A stretch of 64,000 nt of DNA from Piezodorus guildinii. Lineage: Eukaryota > Arthropoda > Insecta > Hemiptera > Pentatomidae. Numbering within the stretch: the stretch's first letter is position 1; each line of letters starts with the position of its first letter. Below are positions 21,890-32,495 of this stretch, in pieces. The notes under the pieces were generated by a model. It searched no databases. It had not been told where the DNA came from and saw only the letters and a list, made by a program, of their open reading frames with translations. Where the stretch lies: NCBI GenBank assembly GCA_023052935.1, contig CM041292.1, positions 201,523,799-201,587,798 of the forward strand, given 5' to 3'. Made by a program: the position numbers and the translations under genes.

Positions 21890-22378
21890 AAAAAAAAAAA
21901 AGAAAAAAAAAGTATAATAAACATGGAAACACATAAAGGTGAAATAACCCCCCATTGCCCATGTACATACGCATATCGTACCGAGAACGTCACCCAAGAG
22001 AGAGATACAAAGGATATTAACAGTTACATATGGACCGCAATAGCCTGTGCAAGAGGAGAGATGGGACGAAACTTGTCCTGCGAAATATTTATTATACAAG
22101 TTGCCGGGATATCTCGACAGCGGATGGATAACGCGGAGAGAAACAGGACAATAATTCTCAGGAAGGTACGACAGAGGTAGCCATTACCAGAGGGGAAGCC
22201 CTAAAGAAGGATAAAGGAGGGAATACAAGAGCTCGTAGTGTGAGATTTAGCAAGGCGGGGTATTCAGGTGTATGCCTTCCTATATCCTCGTCTCTACATC
22301 ATCCGGGGTCTGTTCTGTCTGATATACCAGCTATATTTGTAGTTCTGTCTTAGATGAGAAAAATAAAGGAGAAAAAAA
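21890..22378 (+). other. Unrecognised GC-richer block ending in AATAAA-type signal and A-run
   Basis: After an A-rich stretch (21890-21912) comes an 85-codon ORF (21923-22180) with no motif I recognise. It is Arg/Glu-rich, with Cys at several positions but no zinc-finger spacing. The block ends with AAAATAAAGGAGAAAAAAAA near 22351-22372, resembling a polyadenylation signal followed by poly-A. It could be a processed pseudogene or the 3-prime end of an unknown retroelement. No target duplication was found by eye. Confidence 0.3.
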
Positions 22379-22534
22379 AACTATCTTTTCATACATTTCC
22401 TGAAAGAAGAGAGAGTAAATATAAAGAGTAACTTTCTTTAAACAAATATAAAAATTTTAATATAATAAATTTATATCAATGTTTGAGATGTTGTCCAAAA
22501 GAAAGAATCCAAGAAAACATCACAACCTCTATAT

Positions 22535-22630
22535 TTAAGAAATGATAACGCGATTTTTGGTTTCTGCGAACTCCTAAAACACAGAACAGATTCTGATACG
22601 GTTTTCACCATAACGGAACCAATCATTTAT
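22535..22630 (+). repeat. Dispersed repeat, first copy (pair with 24906-24995)
   Basis: The block ATAACGCGATTTTTGGTTT, then GCGAACT, and then GATACGGTTTTCACCAT recurs at 24906-24995 with substitutions. It is short, non-coding and probably a fragment of a larger unidentified element. Confidence 0.5.
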
Positions 22631-23160
22631 AAGTGATCACACAGTGATCCACAACCGGCCTGACTTCGTACTGATTGATACCAATAAGAAAATTGCAGAG
22701 CTAATTGATGAAGCTGTCCCAAATGATGGCAACACTAGTTCAGTATGCGCAGAAAAAATTCGGAAATATCAAGCTGTAGCAGCTGAACTAACAGACTGGA
22801 TAGTGTCATTGTGAGGCCGATTGTAATATCTAGCAATGGTTTTATACCTTTTTAATGGGAGTAAAAAATCCTCAGTTATGCCGTCCTCGGAGATTGTGCG
22901 ATGTCAGGTACTCGTTAAAGATCCCTATCCTAATAAAACCTGGATAGGCAAAATTTAGGACTCCCACTGCAGCATCTTCTGATTAGCCATAGTAGCACAA
23001 AGTGACGTTAAATAAAATAAACAATGGTTTGATACCAAAGTCCACTTTGGAAGCCACTGAGCGGCTTGACCTATCTAAAGCTGTTATAAATTAAGTCAAG
23101 AAAGCTGTACTGCTGAACACAGCTAGAATTATTAGGAGTTTCCTAAATATATAATACTAT
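22630..23160 (+). pseudogene. Remnant of a retroelement C-terminal domain with HNRPD motif, split by SINE S1
   Basis: Reading from 22644 gives VIHNRPDFVLIDTNKKIAE, then DEAVPNDGN and EKIRKYQAVAAEL. After the SINE the frame resumes as GLIPKSTLEATERLDLSKA and KKAVLLNTARIIRSFL. This order (HNRPD, a V-P-D segment, EK-KY, then a G-IPK and TARI tail) is the C-terminus seen in many animal reverse-transcriptase ORFs. The PD-x(n)-D arrangement suggests a restriction-like nuclease fold. There are at least two in-frame stops and one frame change. The upstream RT is not detectable. The clade is uncertain. Confidence 0.55.
22849..23021 (+). mobile_element. SINE S1, 5-prime-truncated, 15-bp TSD
   Basis: The body and tail of S1 (from TTTTTAATGGGAGT to GACGTTAAATAAAATAAA) are present without the tRNA head. 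The flanks CAATGGTTTTATACC (22834-22848) and CAATGGTTTGATACC (23022-23036) differ at one base. The insertion interrupts the HNRPD-type remnant. Confidence 0.88.
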
Positions 23161-23248
23161 TTAACTAAAACCTTCTGAAGTGGTTCGAATTCACCTCCCC
23201 CTCTCAAGGAATATTCCTTGATAAGAAGTGTTGCTAATTAAATACGAA

Positions 23249-23592
23249 ATAATAATAATAATTGGCATACCGAACCCGAAGGTCCGATGCCGATACCACT
23301 AAACTCCGCCTGCACAGACTCGTCCAATGTTCACCTTTCAAGCCCAAGCCCTTGAGATAAGCCTAAACGCAATCCTCCCATCGACGTTTCGGCCTACGTT
23401 TCGGACGCCTACCAGTCGGATCAGCGAATACCAACTTTCTCGGAATCCGGTCCTCACCGAACCCAACAACTTTACTCGCCCATTTGAGTCTCCGCGATGC
23501 TATCAACTCAATTATATTCACAGGGTACAAGCTACGCAATTCCGCATTGTGCAACCTTCTAAAGTCCCCAGTGGCCTCATCCCTGAAATATA
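23249..23592 (-). pseudogene. RTE-like LINE (family D) C-terminus, (ATT)n end
   Basis: The minus strand encodes the C-terminal tail SRRLKWASKVVGFGEDRIPR then PTGRRPK and RPKRRWEDCVKAD. This basic segment is found after the RT in a widespread arthropod LINE group. The element finishes not in poly-A but in (ATT)n next to ATTGGCATACCGAACCC, as do its relatives at 33327, 38455 and 63076. Simple-repeat 3-prime ends are typical of RTE-type LINEs. It is truncated upstream near 23590. Confidence 0.75.
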
Positions 23593-23597
23593 AGATG

Positions 23598-23760
23598 AAT
23601 TATATATACACGTGTAATATACCGTTGGAAAACGCAAGAATTTAGAAAAATTAATATTCAATAAAATAAACTTTATATGTCAATATAAAGTTGTAAGCTC
23701 AGAAATGTATGAACATATGTTATTGGGAAAGAGGAAGGTTATCACCGTTGTTCAGGATCG
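23598..23760 (+). repeat. Dispersed repeat pair member (with 24645-24800)
   Basis: The stretch GTGTAATATACCGTTGGAAA then AATAAAATAAACTTTATA, through to TATGTTATTGGGAAAGAG, recurs at 24645-24800. Its left end resembles an internal block of the E-repeat (ATAATATACCGTTGGAAAG). The rest does not, so it may be a diverged E subfamily. Confidence 0.5.
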
Positions 23761-23769
23761 TGGAAGTGA

Positions 23770-24250
23770 TAATATTCCATTTAGTAAGCAAAATTATAAA
23801 AACAATATAACTTGTATGTAACAATAGTAACTAAGATGTAAAAGTAAATGGTAAATTGTTATAAATCTATAAACTAACATTGTTATTAATTATTTGAAAT
23901 TTCATACTATATCGTAAAAAATGAATTCCTATATAAACTTAATTTAACATTTAAAATGTAATTTAAATAATTCATTAAAAATATAAAATAGTTTCAAACC
24001 TAAAAGGATTGAAACCTATGTTCTTTCTACAGTTTTTGAATACATGGCAAACATGTTTTCTTTATATGGGAAAATTAAGTTTTCGAAAGTTACTTTTTTT
24101 CACATTTAAATACAAATATATTTTTTTTTTTTTATTTCTGCTGTGTATTAAATATAATAAAGTATAGAAATTATAAAATTAACATATTTTCTTTCTAATT
24201 GCACTTTTAATTAGGATTTAACCATTTAGGGAATTATTTAGTGAAGCTTT
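23770..24250. other. AT-rich, nothing recognised
   Basis: No ORF, TIR or known repeat was seen; there is a T-run at 24121-24132. Confidence 0.45.
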
Positions 24251-24258
24251 GCAAGTAA

Positions 24259-24552
24259 AAACAGGGATCACTTGTAGCTGGGTGGCTAGCGTAACAGCCT
24301 CCCATGCTAAAGGTCACGGGTTCAAACCCGCAGGTGGTCCTAGGATTTTTTAATGGGAGTAAAAAATCCTTAGTTACGCCGTCCTTCGGAGGGGACGTTA
24401 AAAGGTGGCCCCGAGCCTGTGCGATGTCAGGTACTCGTTAAAGATCCCTATCCTAATAAAACCTGGATAAGCAAAATTTAGGACTCCCACTGTAGCATCG
24501 TCCGATTAGCCATAGTAGCAAAAAGTGACGTTAAATAAATAAATAAACAAAA
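24259..24552 (+). mobile_element. SINE S1, complete copy with tRNA-derived promoter
   Basis: An RNA polymerase III type-2 promoter is visible: A box TAGCTGGGTGG at 24275-24285 and B box GGTTCAAACCC at 24319-24329. The rest is an unrelated body (TTTTTAATGGGAGT, GTCCTTCGGAGGGGACGTTA) and the tail GTGACGTTAAATAAATAAAT. It is flanked by GCAAGTAA at 24251-24258 and 24553-24560. Length is about 294 bp. S1 has no ORF and would depend on a LINE partner for mobilisation. Confidence 0.9.
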
Positions 24553-24644
24553 GCAAGTAACAACACTGTAATTTAGCTTTATTTAAAGAAGGAAATAAAT
24601 TTCTATAACCATTTTATAAATAAATAATTCCTTAAATATAAGTA

Positions 24645-24995
24645 GTTTTATATATAGATGTATAATATACCGTTGCAAAGCGCAAGATTTTAGAAAACTA
24701 AATATGCAATAAAATAAATTTTTTAAGTTAATATAAGGGTTTTGTAAGCCCATAAATTTATGAAAATATGTTATTGTTAAAAGAGAGGTTATGATATTTC
24801 AATGTTGACACCAACGTACAATATCGTACAAGTCATATTATTTCATTCAGCATGCAAGAGTTCAGAACAATATTACGTAGAAATGGTCAGTCGTTATCTC
24901 TTTTTTTCTAGTTACAAAATAATAACGCGATTTTTGGTTTTCGCGAACTACTTCTAAATCACTGGACGGATTTGATACGGTTTTTACCATCATTT
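24645..24995 (+). repeat. Dispersed repeat pair members (with 23598-23760 and 22535-22630)
   Basis: Two blocks repeat earlier sequence on the same strand. 24645-24800 matches 23598-23760, and 24906-24995 (AATAACGCGATTTTTGGTTT, then GCGAACTAC and GATACGGTTTTTACCAT) matches 22535-22630. Their order is reversed relative to the earlier pair, so they are not one simple segmental duplication. Confidence 0.5.
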
Positions 24996-24999
24996 ATAC

Positions 25000-27070
25000 A
25001 TGACCTTCGGCATAAGAGGCTGTTGTGCTTACCACTACACCACATGTGACTCCAGAAGAACAGTAATCAAGTATCTGTCTATTCTTTATTATCCTAAAAT
25101 ATAATTAATTTTAAGATAAACATTCGATTAATAAATATCCTAGATATTTTTTCGGTACCTCTGCAACAGATGGTAATTTTATAAATCAGAAAAAAATGCC
25201 TAAAATTTAAACTGAAACGGCAGTAAATGTTAAAAGAAATTTGGAAATTTTATAACAAAATAAAATTTACACACTATATATATAAACATACAATAACAAA
25301 TACATATTTTAGGTATGAATTCTGTAACAAAAATATTAACGTGGAAGAATTTCATTTAATTAAATGCAACGCTATAATCTGACTTTTTAATCCATAAGCC
25401 AAAAAAAAAAAAAATCTCATCATGGACTGAATGTGAGTTATTAAATCATATATTTCAGTGGAATTTCCCACAATGCATTGGCGGGTTCTTAAGTTCACTG
25501 CTTGCAGTGTTGCCGCTTCTTCTTGTAACCGCATTAAACTGACTCCATTTCAAGACAAAAAACATTAAATAAGAACCCGAGGTTAAATAAACCTACAAAT
25601 TTAAGTAACAATTAAATATCGAGCTCTAAACTGTATTTTTTTTAAAGTAAAATAATTTATCGTCTATACAAAACATATTCTATTTAAAGATAACATTCAA
25701 ACCACTCATAAAATCTATTTAAAATAAAAAATGCAAAGCCTTTCGAATTTACCTTAATATTTTTATATTTAAAATATAACTTAAATATTTAATTTTATTT
25801 TTTTATTAAAGCGAATACAAAATATGCAGAGACCAAAAAAAAAATAAAATAAAAAAATAATAATAAGAAATAACAAAAAAAAAAAAAAAAAATGATTTAA
25901 GCATTAATAGAATATTCTTACTTTGTAAACAAATCCTGCTTGATATACATAGTTTAGAAGAAAAAAAAACAGAATTTATCTCAATTTTAATATAACAAAA
26001 ATTAAATTAACCATTATAAAACGACACGAAACGAAAACGCGTCTAATCATGATTGAATCAGTGAAGAGATCTGAACTGTTGGACCGTGACAGATGCTAAT
26101 TTGATTATTAAATTTAGAGCCACCGCTGAGTCCAAAACAGTGTCTGAAAAACATTTTAATATTCATATTTATATTCGTTTGATTCAGTATCTGAAATATT
26201 TTATTGTTCTTATCAACAATGTCTGTTTCCTTTTTGTTATTTTTTCTTTTTTTTTTTTTACATTATATAGGTATTAAATAATATATAGTTAATATTGAAC
26301 AATTTATTCAATCGGACTATTTTTTCCCTGTAAATTATTGAAATGAAGCCAATTTTAAACATTTTATGTTATATTATATATTACCATATTCATATTAAAA
26401 TATTTATGGTATGCTTGGGCTAGCCTAGAAAAAAATTTATAAGAAAAGCAATTACTGCATCTAAAGATGGATAATTTTAAATATATCTGAGAGAGAGATA
26501 AAGAGATGCTAAGACAAACAATTTAACTTTTCAACAACATTATGTATTTTCGGTATTTACTTTTTAAACATTTGAATGAAACAAAGAAAAGAAAAATTAT
26601 TAACTATGAGGCATATTTTAGGATTAATCTTAAATTAATGTTTAAAAATATGTCGTTAGATCTTTAAAACGATACAACACTGATCGATCGCATCACATTG
26701 ATCAATTTTATCATGTTATCTTAGTATAATATAGTCTCAACCACATTTCATAAAAAACTAAAACCAAATGTTTCCAATCAAATTTTGTATTTTTTTTTCC
26801 AATCTAGTTTATGAACACTCTGTATATTATATTACGAAAAATATTAAAAGATTTCTGAAATAGGTGAGGAGTAATAAAAGGCAAACTAAAGCAAAATTTT
26901 TGCTCTCTCATAAAAACTACAGATTTACCGTTGTCTGCAACTGATAACTATATGTGTATATATATATATATATATATTTTTTTTTTATTTGGTAATAAAA
27001 AAACAATATTTACTTTATCTTAATTAGATCAAGAGTTTTAAAATTTTGGCCACTAAATAGTGATTTTTTA
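25000..27070. other. AT-rich stretch of 2 kb, nothing recognised
   Basis: The stretch includes A- and T-homopolymers (25397-25410, 25835-25895, 26245-26262) and a short (TA)n near 26952-26978. Small ORFs here are low in complexity and unsupported. No TIRs, LINE motifs or SINE boxes were found. Confidence 0.45.
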
Positions 27071-27073
27071 CCA

Positions 27074-27266
27074 CTGTGCGGCGGCTGAGTTTGATCTCAG
27101 CCTAACCATTTCATTGCACGTTGGTTGGCCTGGAAACAGGATGAATCTTCATGTAAACTAAAAAAAAACACGGTCTAGGTCTAATTTTTGAAAATGCTTA
27201 TTTCAGCCACTTAAAAGCCATTTGATATCTCATTGAGATTTGATTTATTAGAAAATTAACCCCGAC
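27074..27266 (+). mobile_element. SINE S2 body, headless copy
   Basis: The segment GGCGGCTGAG, ATCTCAGCCTAA, TTCATTGCACG, TTGGCCTGGAAACAG matches the body of the tRNA-headed SINE at 63508. It continues with a tail shared only with the reverse-orientation copy at 32496-32735 (GGTCTAGG, AAAATGCTTATTTCAGCCA, AAAAGCCATTTGATATCTC). The tRNA-like head is missing. Confidence 0.6.
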
Positions 27267-27604
27267 GTACAACTTATCCATTCTCTAATTGCACGAGCTA
27301 TAATTTACAACATGTAAAAATACAACGAGTTATATTTTTAGTGTCATCCTTTTCTACTACCCTTCCGAAACAATCCCATTTCCCTCCAGCCACAATTAAA
27401 AACATTTCTTCTTCAGTTCGCCTCTGGTAGTAATTATTCTTTTTTTTTTTAGTAATTTTTTTAAAAAAGGAATTTAATCTAGGGTTCCAGGTGTTTTATT
27501 CGTTCGGAGAAACATTCAGGTAATTCTTGTTATTTGTTATAAAAATAACAGCGAAGGGATACCTTTTGAAAAAAAAAATCATTTTTTAACTATTGGAATT
27601 TTTT
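27267..27604. other. No gene seen
   Basis: This is AT-rich sequence with a moderately GC-richer patch (27345-27430) that has no ORF or repeat match. Confidence 0.4.
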
Positions 27605-28085
27605 TACTCTAACATACATATATATGAAATATATAGTAAGGGAAAGTATTGCGATCGTGAAAATTTTCGAATTTCAATTTTTACAGGAAATACACGTTTT
27701 AGGGTCCCCTAAGTCCAAATGACCAAGCCCCGCAAAAATGTCTGTGTGGTAACTCCCGGGCGAAAACGAAAAGCTCTATGTGACTGAAATTTCATATTAA
27801 GGACATCTGTACACCCAAAATGTTACAGAAACTTTTTCATCAAAATCAGCTAACCAGAAGAGCCACTTTATACCATGAATTTTGCACCTTTTTACGATTT
27901 TCTCAAAAACTGCTCAAACGATTTTGATTAAGCGCTATATATCGATTTAAAATTTGATAGGCTATAATATGATGTAGGTTTCATTATGATTAAAATAGTC
28001 TGACAGGGCTCAAATGCTAATATTTTAAATTATTTTCTCTAAAGTACCTTTAATTTTGTAGATACTAAAAAAATAATATTATAAC
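27605..28085 (+). mobile_element. E-repeat copy 6, right half missing
   Basis: The left-end palindrome is degenerate (ACTCTAACATACATATATAT). It is followed by GTAAGGGAAAGTATTGCGAT, the CCCGGGCGAAAACGAAAAG block with almost no (GT)n, and TCTGACAGGGCTCAAATGC. It stops near 28085, where LINE-derived sequence begins. The remaining right half is absent. Confidence 0.8.
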
Positions 28086-29640
28086 CTTGTTATCAATGAG
28101 GTTACCTGAGTTACCAACCTGGCACTCTTCAAAACCTTGTCTAGAACTAGGTTGAACAGCATGGGAGCCAGAGGGTTTCCCTGTCTTAGTCCATTATTTA
28201 TATCCATGGCCTTGGACAGTTCTCCATTTATTCTTATTTGACACCTCGAGTGCCTCATTGTCATCTTTATCAGAGATATTAATTTTTGGGGAATCTTAGC
28301 CTTTTCCATTGCCATATACACCATGCTATCGCTATGTCACGTGTTGTATTCCCACATATTTTCAACTATCTGTCGAAGAGCAAAAATCTGATCTATAGTT
28401 GATCTATTTCTTCGAAACCCACATTGGTAGTCACCAATTGTTCTTTCGTAATATGGTCCAATTCGGGTGTACAGTAGCGCGGCTAGGATCTTATAACCAA
28501 CATTCAACAAAGTGATTCATCTTTTATTTCTACATTCATTAACATCACCGTTCTTGTGAATCACATTGATGATACCACTGTTCCCTTTTTCTGGCATGTG
28601 CTCTTCTCTATAAGACGATGTAATTCTTTTAACATACTGCTATGTTTTTGACCAGCTGCTTTTCTAAGGCAGCGGTAGCTTCAAAAACTAGCTTACTTAC
28701 TATATTCAGTCAATATATAAACTATATTTAATGATACCATGGATCTCCTTTCCAAAGGTATCGTGTTTACCAATCCAATAGGTGGCATGCAGGGTAAGAT
28801 TAAAGTAAACAAGATTCAATTAATACATTACTATAATTATTAATTTACACATATCATTGTATTCACATATTGCCTAAACCTCTGATTGAGAATACTGAGG
28901 GACATTTTACTAACTTTGCCATACAATATTACAAATAACAATATACCTTTAAAACACTTAATCGGCTGGTGAAGGTGAAATCAGTCTTAGGTCCCCTTTC
29001 ATGGCATCATCCTCCAGCTGCTCTCAGAACCCCGACGGCCACCTCCTCTTCTTGTAGATGGAACCCGACTCACTCTTCTTGAGGATAGAACTTGACTAAC
29101 TCTTCGGTTCTTCTCTCTCATTCTCGTCACCTCGGGTGGGCCAATATGGGAAGTGCCCCGGTTGGCGGTATAGCCTTTGTGCTATTATTCTTATCTTTTC
29201 ACCACTCCTAATATTCTTGTTGGCCGCCGCTGGGGGGAAACTGCCAGAGGTTTCTGGTACCGCTGGGGTGCCCATACCGATGGGAAATCTAGGGGACTAG
29301 GTAAACACCTTTTGATGTTTTGCCTACAAAGGTTCGTTATCATTAATTGATTAATATTAAAATTATTTAATAATGAACTCCCCTCAGTATCCTCAATACA
29401 TTACAATACTATCGCCCATATCCTTGTGTAGCTCTGCATTAATATTATCGCCACCACGAGCTTTATTTCTTTTAAGCTTGGATATTACTTCGTTTATTTC
29501 TTCTATAGTGGGGGGAATGTTTTCTTACCATCCATGGATTCCGGATCCTCCCAGCTGCGTTTCTCTACCCAGGGTTGTGGTTGGATAAACAGTGACGCCT
29601 TCACCTATATTCAAGAGTTCTCCGAAATGTTTTTCCAAAT
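28079..29640 (-). pseudogene. Non-LTR reverse transcriptase remnant (family F), interrupted
   Basis: From high to low coordinate the minus strand encodes FEKHFGELLNIGE and ENIPPTIEEINEVISKLKRN with KARGGDNINAELHKDMGD. After an interruption it gives EHMPEKGNSGIINVIHKNGD, ITLLNVGYKIL, IGDYQCGFRRNRSTIDQIF, and finally KIPQKLISLIKMTMRHSRCQ and NGLRQGNPLAPMLFNLVLDKV. This is a recognisable RT from the region before motif 0 through motif 4. The catalytic YxDD part is lost, and the AFD motif is deleted near 28330. Several stops and frameshifts are present. RTE-like affinity is plausible but unproven. Confidence 0.7.
28690..29390. other. Unidentified insertion of about 0.7 kb in the LINE remnant
   Basis: The RT reading order of family F is broken here and resumes on the far side. 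The inserted sequence is GC-richer at 28975-29330 (TGGCCGCCGCTGGGGGGAAA, GGTACCGCTGGGGTGCCCAT). It contains no ORF, TIR or SINE box that I can identify. No clear target duplication was found. Confidence 0.45.
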
Positions 29641-30590
29641 GGCTGATAAAGCATATAATTAAATATTATCATTTCTAAGATTATTCAGACATTTCAAGGA
29701 GCTATCGCCTTTGTATTGTTAAGTTTTAGATTTTCCGGATCTCAGAAGAACTTATGATATTCAATAAAACCCAAGATAATAGCAAAAATCTCAAAATTAG
29801 ATTTCCCTTACTAAACGTTGACAATGAGACTAAGGGTTATATAACCTTTTTTGTATCTCTGGAAATCTAATATCTGCTATCACAATATGACGAAACATTC
29901 ATGAGACAACCTCTATATGTTCAAACTATATAATTACGCATACATAATTTAACGTTTACACGTTTCTACTCGGTACAAAATTCAATTTTATGTTCCTTTG
30001 CTTGTTGGTAATAAGTTATTTTCTATACATGAGACGCGTTGGAAAGAGAGAGACGGATTGGAAAAAGCCGAAAAGAAGGGGATTTGTAGAAAGATGGCTG
30101 TTTACCCGCAGCGGTTCGGGTCTCATCTAAGCCTCTCCGGTAGGAATAAAAAAATATGCCAAAAGAAAAACTTCCAAAAAATATTCCATATCTTACTGAT
30201 CTCATCATTTCAGCTGAAAAGTTTAATACTCTTCAGAGTGAATCCGAAGTACTGACGACAGTAGTCAAATATTTATAGGATTTTATAATTCAAGATCAGT
30301 ATTTCTTCAACCTTTGTATTTATCTCAAATGTGTAACTCCCCGTAAATACTAAGCTTTGATCACTTTGTAAAGATAATTATGTTGGAATCAATTTTCCTT
30401 TCTCCATTATTTTCAGTTATGAATCTTTGTAATCGATAAAAAAAAAATAAAAAAAAACTTTTCTTCAAAATTTGAGTTATTACGTTGCAAGATACTTAGA
30501 AACCGAATAAAGAATTTAAAAAATCCACTTGTCCATCGTTCACGGCTTTTAGCGAAAACTAATTGACCAATAAAATGAAATTAATTTACA
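29641..30590. other. No gene seen; short repeat fragments
   Basis: A small dispersed repeat (30405-30437) is shared with 6903-6948. Another at 30515-30580 (AAAAAATCCACTTGTCCATC) resembles 31045-31110. A pair of overlapping 60-85 codon ORFs near 29998-30255 has no recognisable motif and opposite-strand counterparts, so no gene is called. Confidence 0.4.
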
Positions 30591-30833
30591 AGATAAGGGA
30601 ATTGATATCCAACTAAAGAGAAAAAGAACAAACATTATTTTAAATCGAATAACCCGGTTAAATTAAGTGATTGTAGTAGTTGATAATATCTATGGTTATT
30701 TTATTCTTAATTATTTAATCTGAAACACAAGTTTCCAATGAAATCATTAAACTCTTAACTTAATTTTAATGTTTTTTTAAGTCGATTTTAACAGCGGAGG
30801 TAAGTAAAAGTCGTGAGTTGTGTGCACCAGAAA
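30591..30833 (+). mobile_element. E-repeat right-hand fragment
   Basis: Sequence from ATTGATATCCAACTAAAG to the right terminus GGAGGTAAGTAAAAGTCGTG with GTGTGCACCAG matches the 3-prime portion of E. The left half is absent. It is followed directly by A-rich and (AT)n sequence. Confidence 0.7.
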
Positions 30834-30840
30834 AAAAAAA

Positions 30841-31005
<165 letters not shown>

Positions 31006-31364
31006 GGCTTACGTTTTAAAGTAGGTAGAACACGAAAAACGAGTAAAAAAAATCCGTTTGTCCGCCGTTCGTAGTAGCTTTTCTCCACCAATTGTTTTGA
31101 AATTTAGCACAAAAATACCAGGGCTTTCTACGATGACCTTAATACCTTCATGGCACGTTGATATTATGAGCTTAGTTTAAAACTGGAGGTCTATTAAAAA
31201 TGATTTAATTTAATAACCAGTATTTTTTATTTTTGAAAATTGAAAAAAAAAGGCTTTGAGTTTTGTAATCAAATATCTTGATTAATTATAAAAAAAGGCC
31301 CAACTTATAACAGATGTGATTTCCCAATAACTCAGCAATTATTGATTTTCCGTAAGTATTAATA

Positions 31365-31416
31365 AATAAATAAATACCAACATATAAATTTTTTTATATG
31401 TTGGTATTTATTTATT
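31365..31416. repeat. 21-bp perfect inverted repeat, 10-nt loop
   Basis: The left arm 31365-31385 and right arm 31396-31416 (core ACCAACATAT / ATATGTTGGT) are exact complements. It lies about 38 bases upstream of hammerhead motif A. Confidence 0.9.
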
Positions 31417-31453
31417 GACGTTGACTGACTCCTTCTCAGCTCACACAACCACC

Positions 31454-31486
31454 CTGAAGAAGGCCTATAATTTAGGCCGAAACGTC
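31454..31486 (+). ncRNA. Hammerhead ribozyme-like motif A, Penelope-type element
   Basis: The core reads CUGAAGA, fitting CUGANGA. It is followed by a 6-bp stem II (GGCCTA with TAGGCC) and then GAAACGUC, with cleavage expected after the C. Stem III would be only A-C/G-U with a palindromic ACGU. Such minimal type I hammerheads are known from the terminal repeats of Penelope-like retroelements. An extra A sits at the base of stem II. The flanking end GACTGCACCCTAAACCA is shared in diverged form with motif B. A 21-bp perfect hairpin (31365-31416) lies just upstream. Confidence 0.65.
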
Positions 31487-31607
31487 GGCACCAATAAATT
31501 AAGTTTACGCTTAATTGTGTGTTAAATTGACTGCACCCTAAACCAACTTCTCTCATAATTGTTTTTAATTTTTATTTATTTGACAACAAGTAATATACAA
31601 ATGTCTT

Positions 31608-31663
31608 TTAATTTTAAAAATGGAGGTAAGTGAAAGTCGTGTGTTGCCCGCACCAGATTTTTT
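31608..31663 (+). mobile_element. E-repeat right-terminal fragment
   Basis: Only the last 50 or so bases of E are present: AATGGAGGTAAGTGAAAGTC, GTGTGTTGCCCGCACCAG and the following T-run. Confidence 0.8.
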
Positions 31664-32440
31664 ATTTTTAGTTATTTATTAATGGGTACAGGGAACACAT
31701 GGTTTTATTTTTGTTTTTCTTAATATATTTTATTCGGGCTCTAAGCAAATTGAAACGTTAGCCCTTTAAATTTGAGAGGAGGGGAGTAATTGTTTTAGTA
31801 TTTTTGGTCGATTACAAAGGTTCACTATTGAAAATAATAAACTAAAAACTGAACGGTAAATTAAACTTCATTGGACAGTAAGGCAAGAGTGGAGGTACCC
31901 AAATGCAGGTGAGAAGACATCAGAGGATGTCGGTCCTCAGCCTGTTACCGGAAATTGCTAAGAGTACGGCCTGGAGATAGGACGGCTTGCCAAGTCCTCC
32001 TGGAATAACGGCGGCTTAAAACGGCAAAGTCGAAGGCAACTTGCTCGATTAACCAGAACCAATCTCCACGGTGACTCCCTATCTTGACTCTTCAAAGAAC
32101 TTGCCTCTTACAGATAATCAACATCTTCCAAGTCGTTAGTGGTTGACGAGGTTTTCGGAGATCGAAAAATGGAGAAGTACGGTATTAAAACAGTTTCAAC
32201 TTTGGTGACGTGGTTCCTAATCTGCGTCCGAAGGATCGTCTAATTATTTTCTCATTATCATTCGGCTTTGGTTATACACTTGATCATCCTGACACACAAA
32301 CCGCAGAAAATTATTATAAAATGGTTTAATATTTATAGAAAATTAATTATATTTACATCATATATTAAAGTAGCCACACCCTAGATTTACACCAAACATC
32401 TCATCACTTTAGGCTCCTATATTAAACTAGCTGAAACCCG
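31664..32440. other. No gene seen; GC-richer patch 31876-32180
   Basis: 31795-31838 is a reverse copy of the short repeat at 6903. The patch 31876-32180 (GTCGGTCCTCAGCCTGTTAC, GGCGGCTTAAAACGGCAAAG) has no long ORF and no match elsewhere in the window. Its composition suggests transposon or UTR origin. Confidence 0.35.
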
Positions 32441-32495
32441 CTGCTTTGCGAGGAAATAATCCATTTATTTATTTTTTTTTACGAATGAATGAGCT

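Noticed and set aside
24270..24335. Possible tRNA gene at the S1 head
   Set aside because: It lies inside a 294-bp unit with target duplications and has relatives lacking the head, so it is a SINE promoter.
29998..30255. 85-codon plus-strand ORF overlapping a minus-strand ORF
   Set aside because: It shows no recognisable domain, and both strands are open over the same interval, which points to chance.
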